NCBI GenBank assembly: GCA_964463485.1
Contig: CAYXDO010000017.1
Span: 1-64,000, forward strand
DNA: 64,000 bases
DNA from: CAYXDO01 sp964463485
GTDB lineage: Bacteria > Myxococcota > Kuafuiibacteriia > Kuafuiibacteriales > Kuafuiibacteriaceae
Direction of reading: 5' to 3'
Positions 21,974 through 30,266 of the stretch are shown here, piece after piece (positions within the stretch are counted from its first letter, which is position 1; every line of letters begins with the position of its first letter). The position numbers and the translations under genes are program-made. The notes below the pieces were generated by a model. It did no database searches. It was not told the DNA's origin and was given only the letters and a program-made list of their open reading frames with translations.

Positions 21974-22408
21974 TCAGGGTGCGACAACGCGCCCGGCGAG
22001 CTCAGGGTCCAGTCGACGAAAGTGCCTCACGTTGAACGTGAAAATACGCTCTGCGCCCGACTTTCGAGCGCAAGCGAGTTGGAGCGCGTCGTACGTAGCA
22101 CCGCCCATGACTCCTCGGTCTGGGAGCTTCCGGACGAGCTGAAGATACTCACGAGCGGTGAGTGCGATGACCTCGAACCTATCTGCCACGTTGGCGTCCA
22201 CCAACTTGGCGGCGACCTCCGGGCCGATTCGAGGTGTCACCGGCAACGTGCTGAGAACGGCGTAGGTCTCGGCGAGCGAATGTGCGGCCACAAGACCTCT
22301 ATCCTCTTTCGATAGGACCCGCGTGATGACTGCCATCGCTCGATCGTGGTGTGGATGCCGAGCGACAGCGGAGGCCACCAGCACGCTCGTATCGAGAAAG
22401 ACTTTCAA
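21974..22408 (-). CDS. vapC: PIN-domain ribonuclease toxin (VapC type)
   Basis: About 144 residues. The TTG start at 22408 overlaps the vapB stop (TTGA) and puts the first strand at the N-terminus (LKVFLDTSVLVASAV). Longer in-frame extensions run through vapB and are rejected. PIN acids are visible: Asp in FLDTS, Glu in SLAETYAVL, Asp in GGATYDALQLA, plus FNVRHFRRL at the end. PIN toxins cleave RNA, often tRNA or rRNA, in a Mg-dependent way. The overlapping upstream antitoxin gene gives a standard vapBC operon. Confidence 0.9.
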   Translation of the reverse strand: MKVFLDTSVLVASAVARHPHHDRAMAVITRVLSKEDRGLVAAHSLAETYAVLSTLPVTPRIGPEVAAKLVDANVADRFEVIALTAREYLQLVRKLPDRGVMGGATYDALQLACARKSGAERIFTFNVRHFRRLDPELAGRVVAP

Positions 22409-22662
22409 TCGACGAGCTCCGCCAGGCGGTCGGCCCTGTGGAGATCCACGGCTTTCACTAGGTCCACGCCGGAGTCTAAGGTCCCCTGATGGACCCACCA
22501 ACCCTCTTCCAGCGCGATCGAGGGCTCCCTATCCAACAAAATCAGGCGGATATGATCGTCATGAATCTCGACTTCGAATCGCGAGCTTGCCCGAAGGTGG
22601 AGATGGTCCCGCACCGACTTCGGAAGGACGACTCGGCCAGCAGCGTCCATGGAGAGCTCCAT
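22405..22662 (-). CDS. vapB: AbrB/SpoVT-type antitoxin (VapB)
   Basis: 85 residues. The N-terminal swapped-hairpin AbrB domain shows as MELSMDAAGRVVLPKSVRDHL, with 'RFEVEIHDDHIRLILL' completing it. The C-terminal part (EEGWWVHQGTLDSGVDLVKAVD) probably wraps around VapC. Such antitoxins bind their toxin and repress their own promoter, presumably in the 126 bp upstream. The gene overlaps vapC by 4 bases. A near-copy of its DNA survives as a relic about 2.5 kb away. Confidence 0.88.
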   Translation of the reverse strand: MELSMDAAGRVVLPKSVRDHLHLRASSRFEVEIHDDHIRLILLDREPSIALEEGWWVHQGTLDSGVDLVKAVDLHRADRLAELVD

Positions 22663-22788
22663 ACCATTTCAAGTGCCAGATGGCATGAGCTCTGTCAAGT
22701 GCTCGCCCCGTCCGTGTCGGCTGCTGGGCACCCATCATTCCTCGCTGCCTGCTGGACCAGCGCAGAGTAAGCGCGTAGAGTCTATTCG

Positions 22789-23001
22789 ATGAGCGCCGAC
22801 GAACCGAGGCTCGAGGATCGACTCTCAGACGACGAGCTCGACCAAGCGCTGGGGCAAGCTGCGCCAGCAGCTCGACGCCAAGCCCGTCGATCCGGCTACC
22901 AGCAGACCGCGCCACCCGTCACGGAGCTCGTCTTCTCCGATCCCATCGAGTTGACTTCTGACTCGACCCACTCGTTGTCGGTGACTCCTCAGTCGGACTG
23001 A
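22789..23001 (+). CDS. possible small acidic/polar protein
   Basis: 70 residues starting at ATG, with a charged N-terminus (DEPRLEDRLSDDELDQAL) and a polar C-terminus. The stop codon directly abuts the GTG start of the beta-helix lipoprotein gene (no gap), which hints at coupled translation. No domain is recognised. Some of the frame may be fortuitous. Confidence 0.35.
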   Translation: MSADEPRLEDRLSDDELDQALGQAAPAARRQARRSGYQQTAPPVTELVFSDPIELTSDSTHSLSVTPQSD

Positions 23002-25593
23002 GTGTTCCGGCCACGCGCGAGGACGCCCATCGTTTTGTTTTGTCGCGAAGTCAGTTTGCCCCTGCTCGGCCTCTTGGCGGCCTGCCACCAAGACCGGGTG
23101 ACTCTCGAGTGGAGTGATCCGTCCGAGTCGGTGGTGGTCGCCGTTCTCAGCGACCCTCTCCTCGTTTACGGGTTCGCGTCCACGCCGATGACCTTCGAAG
23201 CTCCCGAGGGGGTGGCGGAGGTTTTCGTACTCACGTATGGCGCTCCCCTTCAGGCTCTGGAGCTTCGTGAAGGACAGATCCACGGAACGTCCGATCCGCT
23301 TGGCCTGACTCTTCCTCCAGCGGAACGAGTGCTGCGGGCGGAGCTCTCGGGCGATTCGTGGGTCGAGTCTGCTCTGCCGGGAGCGATCGCGAGCTTTCGG
23401 TATCCGCGCATTTCGGCCTATGATTGCGCGGAAGGTGGGGGGTGTTACACGGGCGACGTGGACCGCCGGTGCGTGACTCCGTGTTCCGCGCCCGAGCCGC
23501 CCGAGCCTCCTGAGCCTCCGACGTCACCGAGCCCTCCGGAGCCGCCGAGGCAGCTTCCCTGTCCGATCGGGTACGAAGCCCTGACCGCGTCGGACGGCCC
23601 GCCCTACTGCGCTCCGGCCGAAGCCGAGTGCGACTTTCCATCGGTGTGGGTGCCCGGCGAGGTCGGCTGCCTACGTCTCGGCACCGAGTGCCCGGCGGGC
23701 CTGTTCGCGGAGTCGGTGCCGCCCGGCCCGGTGATTTACGTCGCCTCGGGTGCGACCGCGGGTGACGGCTCGATCGAGCGCCCGTTTTCCCGAGTCGCCG
23801 AAGCGACGGCGGTGGCGCGCTCGGGTGACTCTATCGCGCTGAGTAGGGGTGAGTTTGGAGAGCCTGTCGACTTGCCCGAAGGTGTGCACCTCATCGGGGC
23901 CTGTCCTTCAGGGACCGTTCTCTCGACGCCCGTGGACGTCGAGTTCACGATTCGCTCGGGGTCTCCGGGGGTTCGAATCAGCAATCTCACGGTGCGGGGC
24001 GCGGGGCGTGGGATTCTGGTGCAAGGTGCGGGCTCCGAGGCGGAGCTGGACGGCGTCGTGATCGAGGGACCGGGGGACGAAGGGTTGTTCGTGTTGGACG
24101 GAGCTTCCGTGACGATGCGACGGTCTCTGATCTGGCATCGACGGCGCGCGGGTGTCGCGGTGATTCGCGCGCGCGCGGAGCTCGATCGGACCCGACTCTC
24201 CGATCTGGAGGGCATGGGCCTCTACGTCGACAGCTCAACGCTGAGTATGGCTCACTCCGTCGTGACACGACTCAGGGACGGGGACACCAACGCGGGTAAC
24301 GGCTTGCTCGCGGGGGCCTCGATCGTCACCATCGAGGAGAGTCTCTTCGAAGGATCGAGCGCTCCCACGATCTTCGCCGACCAGGGCGCAGACGTGACGA
24401 TTTCGCGGTCTCTCCTGCGCGCGGACCCGGAGCGCAGGGTCGAGCTCGTCGACGCTCTAGGCGGCGCTCGGGTGGAGCTCGGGCGGGTCACCGCGATGGG
24501 CGCCAAGCTGCTCTATGCCCATGGCGAGGCCGAAATCAGGGCGACCGACTTCGTCTCGTTCGGGGCGCCGGTGGCGGTGGGCGACGCCGGCTCTGGGCTC
24601 GGGCTGTCGGGCGGGACCATCGTTCTCGAGCGCGCCTGGATCTCGAACCTCGAGCTGTCCGTGCGCGTGCTCGCGGGCTCTCTCTTGGCTGGCACGGACG
24701 TCGAGCTTCGAGGTTCCGGTGCGGCGCACGACATGCTTTCCGTGGCTTCCGGGTCGCGCGCCGTGCTGAGTCGCGTGAGAATCACGAACGCAGGCGGAGG
24801 CATCACGTACGCCGATTCGGCGTTGGCACTCACCGACGCGGCGATTCAGATCCAGGGCGGTCCGTGGTCCGGCATCGCGCCCTCCGGCGTCGAGGCGGCA
24901 GGCGCCCTCGAGCTTCGACGCGTTCGGCTCGAGAGTGAAGGTTTTGGGATCTTCATCGCGAAGGGCGTCTCGAGCGCCACGATCGCCGACGCGCTCCTCG
25001 TGTCCCACGCGGCCGATGACGGTGACCCTTCGAACGCCGCCGGTTTGGTCACCATGGGTGGGTCGAAGCGTCTCCGACTAGAGAGGGTGACTTTGCAGTG
25101 GCCCTTCGACGTGCCGTTCTCTCTCAACTCCGACGATGTCATCGTCACCGATCTCAACGTCGACGGCAGTCATGTACGAGGAGGTGACCTCGGGGCCGGA
25201 GTCATCGAGCTCTCTCGCGTCTCGGTCCACGACGTCCTGGGCTGCGGGTTGATCGTTCGGCCGAACGTGAGCGCCGCCTTTTCCGACCTGTCGATTTCGA
25301 ACGTACGGGCCGTGGGGTGTCGTCCGGACGGATCGCTCATCCTGAGTAAGGCCTCCACGGTGGACGTCTCGGAGTTCGAGATCGTCGGCGGGGGTGGCCC
25401 AGCTGTCCGGATCGGGGCCACGTCCATCGACCTTCAGGAGGCTCCGGTGGCTCACCTCTCTGACGGGTCCATTCGCGACAACGCGATCGGCATCGCCGTC
25501 GCCTCGCCTGGGTTCGAGCTCGAGCCGCTCCTGTTGCGGGTCAAGCTCGCGGACAACGACAAGGCCGTCGACCGTCCGACCGAATCGGAGTGA
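23002..25593 (+). CDS. beta-helix (DUF1565/PbH1-type) surface lipoprotein
   Basis: 863 residues. The N-terminal signal ends in lipobox LLAAC (about Cys29). A Pro/Glu-rich segment (PEPPEPPEPPTSP) near residue 165 acts as a linker. Near residue 250 a DUF1565-like start 'VIYVASGATAGDGSIERPFSRVAEA' opens a right-handed parallel beta-helix of many degenerate PbH1 repeats to the C-terminus (for example GVHLIGA, VRISNLTVRGAGRGI, AELDGVVIEGPG). Such helices bind or cut carbohydrate, but no catalytic triad is evident. Start is GTG. Function unknown, likely surface-exposed. Confidence 0.88.
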   Translation: MFRPRARTPIVLFCREVSLPLLGLLAACHQDRVTLEWSDPSESVVVAVLSDPLLVYGFASTPMTFEAPEGVAEVFVLTYGAPLQALELREGQIHGTSDPLGLTLPPAERVLRAELSGDSWVESALPGAIASFRYPRISAYDCAEGGGCYTGDVDRRCVTPCSAPEPPEPPEPPTSPSPPEPPRQLPCPIGYEALTASDGPPYCAPAEAECDFPSVWVPGEVGCLRLGTECPAGLFAESVPPGPVIYVASGATAGDGSIERPFSRVAEATAVARSGDSIALSRGEFGEPVDLPEGVHLIGACPSGTVLSTPVDVEFTIRSGSPGVRISNLTVRGAGRGILVQGAGSEAELDGVVIEGPGDEGLFVLDGASVTMRRSLIWHRRRAGVAVIRARAELDRTRLSDLEGMGLYVDSSTLSMAHSVVTRLRDGDTNAGNGLLAGASIVTIEESLFEGSSAPTIFADQGADVTISRSLLRADPERRVELVDALGGARVELGRVTAMGAKLLYAHGEAEIRATDFVSFGAPVAVGDAGSGLGLSGGTIVLERAWISNLELSVRVLAGSLLAGTDVELRGSGAAHDMLSVASGSRAVLSRVRITNAGGGITYADSALALTDAAIQIQGGPWSGIAPSGVEAAGALELRRVRLESEGFGIFIAKGVSSATIADALLVSHAADDGDPSNAAGLVTMGGSKRLRLERVTLQWPFDVPFSLNSDDVIVTDLNVDGSHVRGGDLGAGVIELSRVSVHDVLGCGLIVRPNVSAAFSDLSISNVRAVGCRPDGSLILSKASTVDVSEFEIVGGGGPAVRIGATSIDLQEAPVAHLSDGSIRDNAIGIAVASPGFELEPLLLRVKLADNDKAVDRPTESE

Positions 25594-25670
25594 GTCCGGT
25601 CTTACCGGCATGAACGTCGAGCGCGCCGAACACGAGGTCGACAACTCCCGCCTATGGTATGCTCACTCCG

Positions 25671-26177
25671 ATGACCGACGCGAAGAGCTTGCGCGCGCGA
25701 TACGTGACCAACCCAGATGCGGCAAAGTATACCTATCACGTCGAGTGCCGAGGAGACCCGATGGAAGATGCCATTCACGTGGAGGCGACGTCCTCCGCTC
25801 ACGGCGGCTCCTGGAAGGTCTCGGTGAACGAGCGAATCGGAGGGACCGGCGGTGAGCCCACTCCAGGTGACTTGCTTTTGGCTGCGCTGGCTTCGTGTCA
25901 TACACTCGCGCTCAAAATGACGGCCGCTGCGCTCGGCGTCCGGCTCGCTTCGCTCGTGGTCGTCGCCGAAGGAGACATCGATCACCGCGGTGTTTTGCTG
26001 ATGGACCCGACCGTCCGGCCTGGGTTCACAGAGATTCGACTCCACGTACGTGTCGAAGCGCCCGGGGCAGACCCAGATCGGCTCAGGAGAGTCTTGGAAG
26101 CAGCAAGTCGAAGCTGCGCCGCGACGGACGCCCTACGGAATGGAGCTCCCATTCAAGTCACCCAAGAAATCGTCTAG
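25671..26177 (+). CDS. OsmC/Ohr-family peroxide-reductase-like protein
   Basis: 168 residues from the ATG at 25671 (another ATG lies 12 nt upstream). The OsmC fold is seen as beta strands 'WKVSVNERIGGTGGEPTPGDLLLAALASCHTLALK' with the first redox cysteine in ASCHT, and the second in 'ASRSCAATDAL'. Both Cys residues are present, so thiol peroxidase activity is plausible. The 'GGEPTPGDLLLAALASC' block is the family signature. It is a cytosolic stand-alone gene. Confidence 0.9.
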   Translation: MTDAKSLRARYVTNPDAAKYTYHVECRGDPMEDAIHVEATSSAHGGSWKVSVNERIGGTGGEPTPGDLLLAALASCHTLALKMTAAALGVRLASLVVVAEGDIDHRGVLLMDPTVRPGFTEIRLHVRVEAPGADPDRLRRVLEAASRSCAATDALRNGAPIQVTQEIV

Positions 26178-26639
26178 ACTCTGTTCGATTGAGGAGAGGA
26201 ATCTCTAGCTGGACCTCATCCGGTCATCGCCTCCGATGACTTTAACCCACCATGGTAGCCGCGCCCGACCAGGAACATGTTGACCGCGTAGGCTGACGTC
26301 CTGACTGAACGCAAGAAGTGCGGTCCGCGGTTGCCGTTGCCGTCGCCGAAACTCATGATCCCGTTCATCCCGCCATCTTCACCAACACGGACACGATTCG
26401 GTGCAACGGCGTCTGCGTCGGATGAGTTGCCGGACTTTTGGTTGGTCGTCCGCTCGCTCATGCCACCCACCTGGAATCGAAGGGCGATGGCACCCGAGAA
26501 AGACCTGGACCGAAGACGCCGCTTAGGTTAGTCACGGGCTTCAGATCGGACTCCTCGAATCGGCCTTTGGATCGGTTCGGGCCGTTCTGAACGGGAAATA
26601 TCGAAATCGCGAAAATCGCGAAACACCGTGGAGTCGAGC
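26178..26639. other. intergenic stretch before the unknown T3S-adjacent gene
   Basis: About 460 bp. It holds a possible minus-strand Gly/Asn-rich ORF (listed separately) and, just before the next gene, a small direct repeat TCGCGAAAATCGCGAAA at about 26607-26623. I see no clear promoter or terminator. Its base composition is less GC-rich than neighbouring genes. Confidence 0.5.
26216..26470 (-). CDS. possible small Gly/Asn-rich protein
   Basis: 84 residues: MGGMSERTTNQKSGNSS..., then a Gly/Asn/Asp-rich stretch (FGDGNGNRGPHF) and VGRGYHGGLK at the end. It is convergent with the OsmC gene. Codon third positions are less GC-biased than in neighbouring genes. No family is recognised. It may be a secreted small peptide or a chance frame. 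Confidence 0.28.
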   Translation of the reverse strand: MGGMSERTTNQKSGNSSDADAVAPNRVRVGEDGGMNGIMSFGDGNGNRGPHFLRSVRTSAYAVNMFLVGRGYHGGLKSSEAMTG

Positions 26640-27635
26640 ATGAAAGTGAAACCGGGCGTCGATCGCGTGACAACTCGAGGAACCTCTAGTCCGACAAGCT
26701 TGGCGAAGACTTCGCTCCCAAAGACGAGCGCCGCCACCGCCCAGGACAAGGTGACGGATCGCGCGGTTCGGGAGGGCGGCCAACTTCCGGCCTCCGGCCC
26801 CTCCAGCCCGCGGCCGCTTCAGTCGATGCTCGTTGCACGCGGGAGCGCGGATCCCGTGATGGACGCGGCGTTGGTGCGGATGGAAGCTGCGTTGCCGGAG
26901 CTCGAAAAGCAGTTGGCCTCGCCCGTCGTCGGTTCGAAGCTCGCAAAGCTCGCCGGCCAGTTTCCTCAGGATCTGGCCAAGGCGGTCCGCTCCCAGGCTC
27001 CGGCGCTCTTCGACGCGCTCCTGGGCAGCGACCCTCTGCTGACCATGAGCTCGATCGGATATTACGGGGACGGCCGGCGCTCCGACGTGCTCCTCGATCG
27101 ATATCGAGCGGCGTTGGACAAACTCATCGCTCTTTCGAGCCCGGTTCGAGATCCGGCGAAGATCGAGCTCGACAAGCAAAGCCAGCGCTTCAATTTGTTC
27201 AACATGGCCATGCTCCAGGGCCAAGGGACGTCCGTCCAGAACTACGCCCAAGCCGTAGCGACGACGTCCGCGCTGCTCGAAAAGCCGGGCATCCAAGCCA
27301 CCCTCGCCGCGGCTCGGGGATCGACTCAGGATGAGCTGGTCGCGACTCTGAAAAAGGATCAGCCCGAATTTCACGCAGCGCTCGGCCAGGTGATCGAAGG
27401 TCTGATCTCCGCCGATGGTCGCGATGTCGCTCGCCAGCAAGCTGGAAGCGATGCGGTGCTGTCTGCGCTGTATTCGACGGCCGAGCAGCAAATCTCCTCA
27501 GTGGTCAAACAGGCCGCGCCTCAGGTCCCGGAAGCATCCGAGAGCTCCCGTCAGATCAGTCTCCGCAACCAACTCATCGACGCGATCAAATCGACGGGCT
27601 CGCCGAAGCTCGGCATTCGCCCCGTGATCGAGTAG
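26640..27635 (+). CDS. helical protein of unknown function next to the T3S operon
   Basis: About 331 residues. The ATG at 26640 is preferred over a GTG at 26628 because GTGGAG forms a ribosome site 8 nt upstream. The first ~80 residues are Ser/Thr/Pro-rich and basic with no signal peptide, like the unstructured secretion leader of many type III substrates. Residues 80-330 are strongly alpha-helical and Ala/Gln/Leu-rich (VMDAALVRMEAALPELEKQLA, SALLEKPGIQATLAAARG). It is convergent with sctT, 80 bp away. No homology was recognised. An exported effector, chaperone or needle-accessory role is only an inference from position and composition. Confidence 0.75.
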   Translation: MKVKPGVDRVTTRGTSSPTSLAKTSLPKTSAATAQDKVTDRAVREGGQLPASGPSSPRPLQSMLVARGSADPVMDAALVRMEAALPELEKQLASPVVGSKLAKLAGQFPQDLAKAVRSQAPALFDALLGSDPLLTMSSIGYYGDGRRSDVLLDRYRAALDKLIALSSPVRDPAKIELDKQSQRFNLFNMAMLQGQGTSVQNYAQAVATTSALLEKPGIQATLAAARGSTQDELVATLKKDQPEFHAALGQVIEGLISADGRDVARQQAGSDAVLSALYSTAEQQISSVVKQAAPQVPEASESSRQISLRNQLIDAIKSTGSPKLGIRPVIE

Positions 27636-27715
27636 CCTGATTCAAATGAATGACGACGCGCCTCTCGAGCACATCGTCGCCGACCTCGCGGCTAGGTGGA
27701 CACACCGAACGAGCC

Positions 27716-28534
27716 CTACTGAAACAGGCTGAGGGTGTGGCGCACGTGGACGATCATCTGCTCCGCCTGCCTCGCGAGCTCGGCCATCAGAAAAGTCATG
27801 GAGAAGGCGAACATCATCATGCCGCCGAGCGGCTTGACCGCCATCGCCATGAAATACGCGTTGAGCTGCGGGGCCACGCGGTTGAGCATGCCGAACATGA
27901 GGTCGACCATGAAGGTCGCGAACACGCCCGGGAACACCAGCGCGAAGGCGATGGCATACAGGTCCGAGCTGTACTTCAGGATGTGATCGACCCACGAATC
28001 GAACCCATGCGAAAAACTAGGTAGGGCGTCGATCGGCACGACCGCCAGGCTCTCCATCATGGCTTCGATGAAGATCGCGTGACCGCCGAGCGCGATGAAG
28101 GCCATCAAGAGCAGCTGAAACATGAAGTCACCAAACGGAGACGCTCGGAACTGAAGCTCCGGCACCTGCACCTCCGTCATGTTCGAACCGCGCATCACGT
28201 CGAGTGTTCGACCGGCGATGTCCATCGCGTAAAATATCTCCGCAGAGACGAAGCCGATCGCGAACCCCACGAACACTTCCTTGAACATGAAGATGAGGTA
28301 CGCGATGGGGTTGATCTCGAGCGGCCCCGTCATGTGATCGACGGAGTATCGAAATCCGAGGATCGTGAGCATCACTGCGATCCCCATCTTGGATTCGGGA
28401 GGAACCAAACGTCCGCCGAGGAACGGACACATGAAGACGAGAATGGTGAAGCGAGTCGCGATCAGGGACCCGATCGCGATGAGATCGGAGAGCGTCGTCT
28501 TGTGACCGACGAAATTGTAGATCGCCTCCTCCAC
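27716..28534 (-). CDS. sctT: type III export apparatus protein SctT/FliR
   Basis: About 272 residues from the GTG at 28534, one nucleotide after the sctS stop. It is a polytopic inner-membrane protein with at least five hydrophobic segments (FTILVFMCPFLGG, IAYLIFMFKEVFVGFAIGFV, FMFQLLLMAFIALGGHAIF, LYAIAFALVFPGVFATFMVDL, LGGMMMFAFSMTFLMAEL). 'KEVFVGFAIGFVSAEIFYAMDIAG' and 'FALVFPGVFATFMVDLMFGMLNRVAPQLN' are the family signature. With FliP and FliQ it forms the export gate core. It is the last gene of the operon. Confidence 0.95.
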   Translation of the reverse strand: MEEAIYNFVGHKTTLSDLIAIGSLIATRFTILVFMCPFLGGRLVPPESKMGIAVMLTILGFRYSVDHMTGPLEINPIAYLIFMFKEVFVGFAIGFVSAEIFYAMDIAGRTLDVMRGSNMTEVQVPELQFRASPFGDFMFQLLLMAFIALGGHAIFIEAMMESLAVVPIDALPSFSHGFDSWVDHILKYSSDLYAIAFALVFPGVFATFMVDLMFGMLNRVAPQLNAYFMAMAVKPLGGMMMFAFSMTFLMAELARQAEQMIVHVRHTLSLFQ

Positions 28535-28535
28535 C

Positions 28536-28805
28536 TCAATGCACGACCGTCGCGAAGCCCTCGAAACAGAGTCGCGCAAACTCGGCGATCGCTCCGGCCA
28601 AGAACGGTCCCATCACCGCGAGCACGCCGAAGACCACGATGATCTTCGGGACGAAGGTCAGCGATTGCTCCTGGATTTGAGTCAACGCCTGAAACAGCGC
28701 GACACACAGGCCGATGAACGTCGAGATCAGCACTGGAGGCCCGGAGACGATGAGGGTGATCAGGAGCGCCTGATTCGTGATTTGGATGACGAAGTCCTCG
28801 ACCAT
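28536..28805 (-). CDS. sctS: type III export apparatus protein SctS/FliQ
   Basis: 89 residues, the usual length. Two membrane helices: LLITLIVSGPPVLISTFIGLCVALFQALTQ, and PKIIVVFGVLAVMGPFLAGAIAEF. The motif QALTQIQEQSLTFVPK is characteristic of FliQ/SctS. Four copies assemble with FliP5-FliR1 in the export gate. Only 10 bp separate it from sctR upstream and one from sctT downstream. Confidence 0.96.
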   Translation of the reverse strand: MVEDFVIQITNQALLITLIVSGPPVLISTFIGLCVALFQALTQIQEQSLTFVPKIIVVFGVLAVMGPFLAGAIAEFARLCFEGFATVVH

Positions 28806-28815
28806 GGCGTCCTCC

Positions 28816-29658
28816 TTAGATGTAACCCATGATCAGTCCCTTGCTGATCAGGTACCAACCATCGATCACGACGAACAGGAGGAGCTTGAACGGGAGGGAG
28901 ATGGTCGTGGGAGAGAGCATCTGCATACCGAGCGCCATCAGGATGTTTGCGACGACGAGGTCGATCACCAGAAACGGAATGAAGATGATGAAGCCGATTT
29001 GGAACGCCTCTTTGAGCTCCGAGATGACGAACGAGGGGACGATCACCAGGAAGTCTTCGGGCCCTACGCTGGAGCGGTCCTCGGGTTTTCTGATTCGTTT
29101 GGCCATCGAGTAGAACATCGCGCGGTCTTTGAGGTGGCTGTGTCTGAGGAGGAACTCCCGCACCGGTCCTTGGCCGCGGTCGGCGGCGTCCCAGACCATA
29201 TCCACGGTGGCGGCGGAGAGGATGGTCTGGTCGGGGCGCCGCTGATTTACGACGTCTTCGGAGGCTTTGTAGATTTCGAGTCCGACCGGAGCCATGATGT
29301 AGACGGTCAAGATGATCGCCAACCCAGTAATGACCTGAGTTGGGGGCATCTGCTGAGTACCGAGGGCGGAGCGAACGATCGACATCACGACCGAGATCTT
29401 CACGAAGCTCGTGACCATGATGATGACGAACGGCAGGAGCGACAGGGCTCCGAGCGCGGCGACGAGGATCAGGGGTCGGGCGGTGATGGAGCCTTTGAGG
29501 CTGATATCGGCGATTTGGGGCTGAGGGTCGGGGGCCGGGCGACGGCGGGCACGCTGCTGGGCAACGGCCTCGGGCTCGAACGAGAACGTCGTGGCGGCGA
29601 CCCCGGAGGTGGCGAGCGCGGCGGCGAAGAGCATGGAGATTTTGGCGCGGCCGAACAT
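28816..29658 (-). CDS. sctR: type III export apparatus protein SctR/FliP, with flagellar-type signal peptide
   Basis: 280 residues. The core family block is present: SLLPFVIIMVTSFVKISVVMSIVRSALGTQQMPPTQVITGLAIILT, and later EDFLVIVPSFVISELKEAFQIGFIIFIPFLVIDLVVANILMALGMQMLSPTTISLPFKLLLFV. Unlike typical injectisome SctR (about 215 residues, no leader), it has an N-terminal signal-like segment (SMLFAAALATSGVAATTF) plus a Pro/Arg-rich linker before the first membrane helix, as flagellar FliP often does. It forms a pentamer with FliQ and FliR. It lies 5 bp downstream of fliO. Confidence 0.95.
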   Translation of the reverse strand: MFGRAKISMLFAAALATSGVAATTFSFEPEAVAQQRARRRPAPDPQPQIADISLKGSITARPLILVAALGALSLLPFVIIMVTSFVKISVVMSIVRSALGTQQMPPTQVITGLAIILTVYIMAPVGLEIYKASEDVVNQRRPDQTILSAATVDMVWDAADRGQGPVREFLLRHSHLKDRAMFYSMAKRIRKPEDRSSVGPEDFLVIVPSFVISELKEAFQIGFIIFIPFLVIDLVVANILMALGMQMLSPTTISLPFKLLLFVVIDGWYLISKGLIMGYI

Positions 29659-29663
29659 CGTAC

Positions 29664-30266
29664 TCAGCCCTCCTTGTCGGTTTCTTCTTGAAAGAGTCCA
29701 TCGGTCTGGGTCTTCGAGACTCGTCGCGTGAGGATCTTACCGAAGTGCCCGCCGAACAGGGCCGGACGGGTGGGCGTTGCGGGCAGGGTCTTGACGTCGG
29801 CGTCGTCGAGCTTGGCGAGCATGGTCATCTGTTGCTCGGTCATTCCGACGAGGAAGTGACTTTCGCCGACCTTGAGTACGACGACCGCTCGCTTGGGGTC
29901 GAGGGGGAGTCGATCGACGACCTCGATGACGCCCCTTGTGGGGGTCGCGGTCATGTTTCGTTGGGCGACTGGAGAGAGTCGGAGGAGCCAGGGCAAGACT
30001 TTTCCCAGGCTGAAATAAGCGAGGAGCACGACGAACAGGAGCGCGAAGAAGGTGGATCCGAGGCGGCTCCAATCGGTGATGGGTCGTCGTTCTTGGGCGG
30101 CGAAGTTCTCGCGGTTCTCGCGCTCCACTTCGGCAGCAAAGCTGGGCTCGAGCTCGGTTTCGGCGGCGGACGTCGTGGCGCTCTGTGCGGCGGAGCTCGT
30201 GGGAGCGGATTGTGCGAACGCGGTCGAGCAGAAGAGACTCAGAACGACGACCGCGACCAGTCTCAT
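29664..30266 (-). CDS. fliO: FliO-like membrane protein
   Basis: 200 residues. Signal-like N-terminus (MRLVAVVVLSLFCSTAFA), a Ser/Ala/Glu-rich segment, one transmembrane helix about 70-92 (GSTFFALLFVVLLAYFSLGKVLPWLL), then the cytoplasmic FliO domain with 'GVIEVVDRLPLDPKRAVVVLKVGESHFLVGMTEQQMTML', a very FliO-like pattern. FliO helps assemble the FliP pentamer in flagella and is normally absent from injectisomes. It overlaps sctQ by 4 bases (ATGA). Its position between the rotor gene and fliP is the flagellar order. Confidence 0.9.
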   Translation of the reverse strand: MRLVAVVVLSLFCSTAFAQSAPTSSAAQSATTSAAETELEPSFAAEVERENRENFAAQERRPITDWSRLGSTFFALLFVVLLAYFSLGKVLPWLLRLSPVAQRNMTATPTRGVIEVVDRLPLDPKRAVVVLKVGESHFLVGMTEQQMTMLAKLDDADVKTLPATPTRPALFGGHFGKILTRRVSKTQTDGLFQEETDKEG

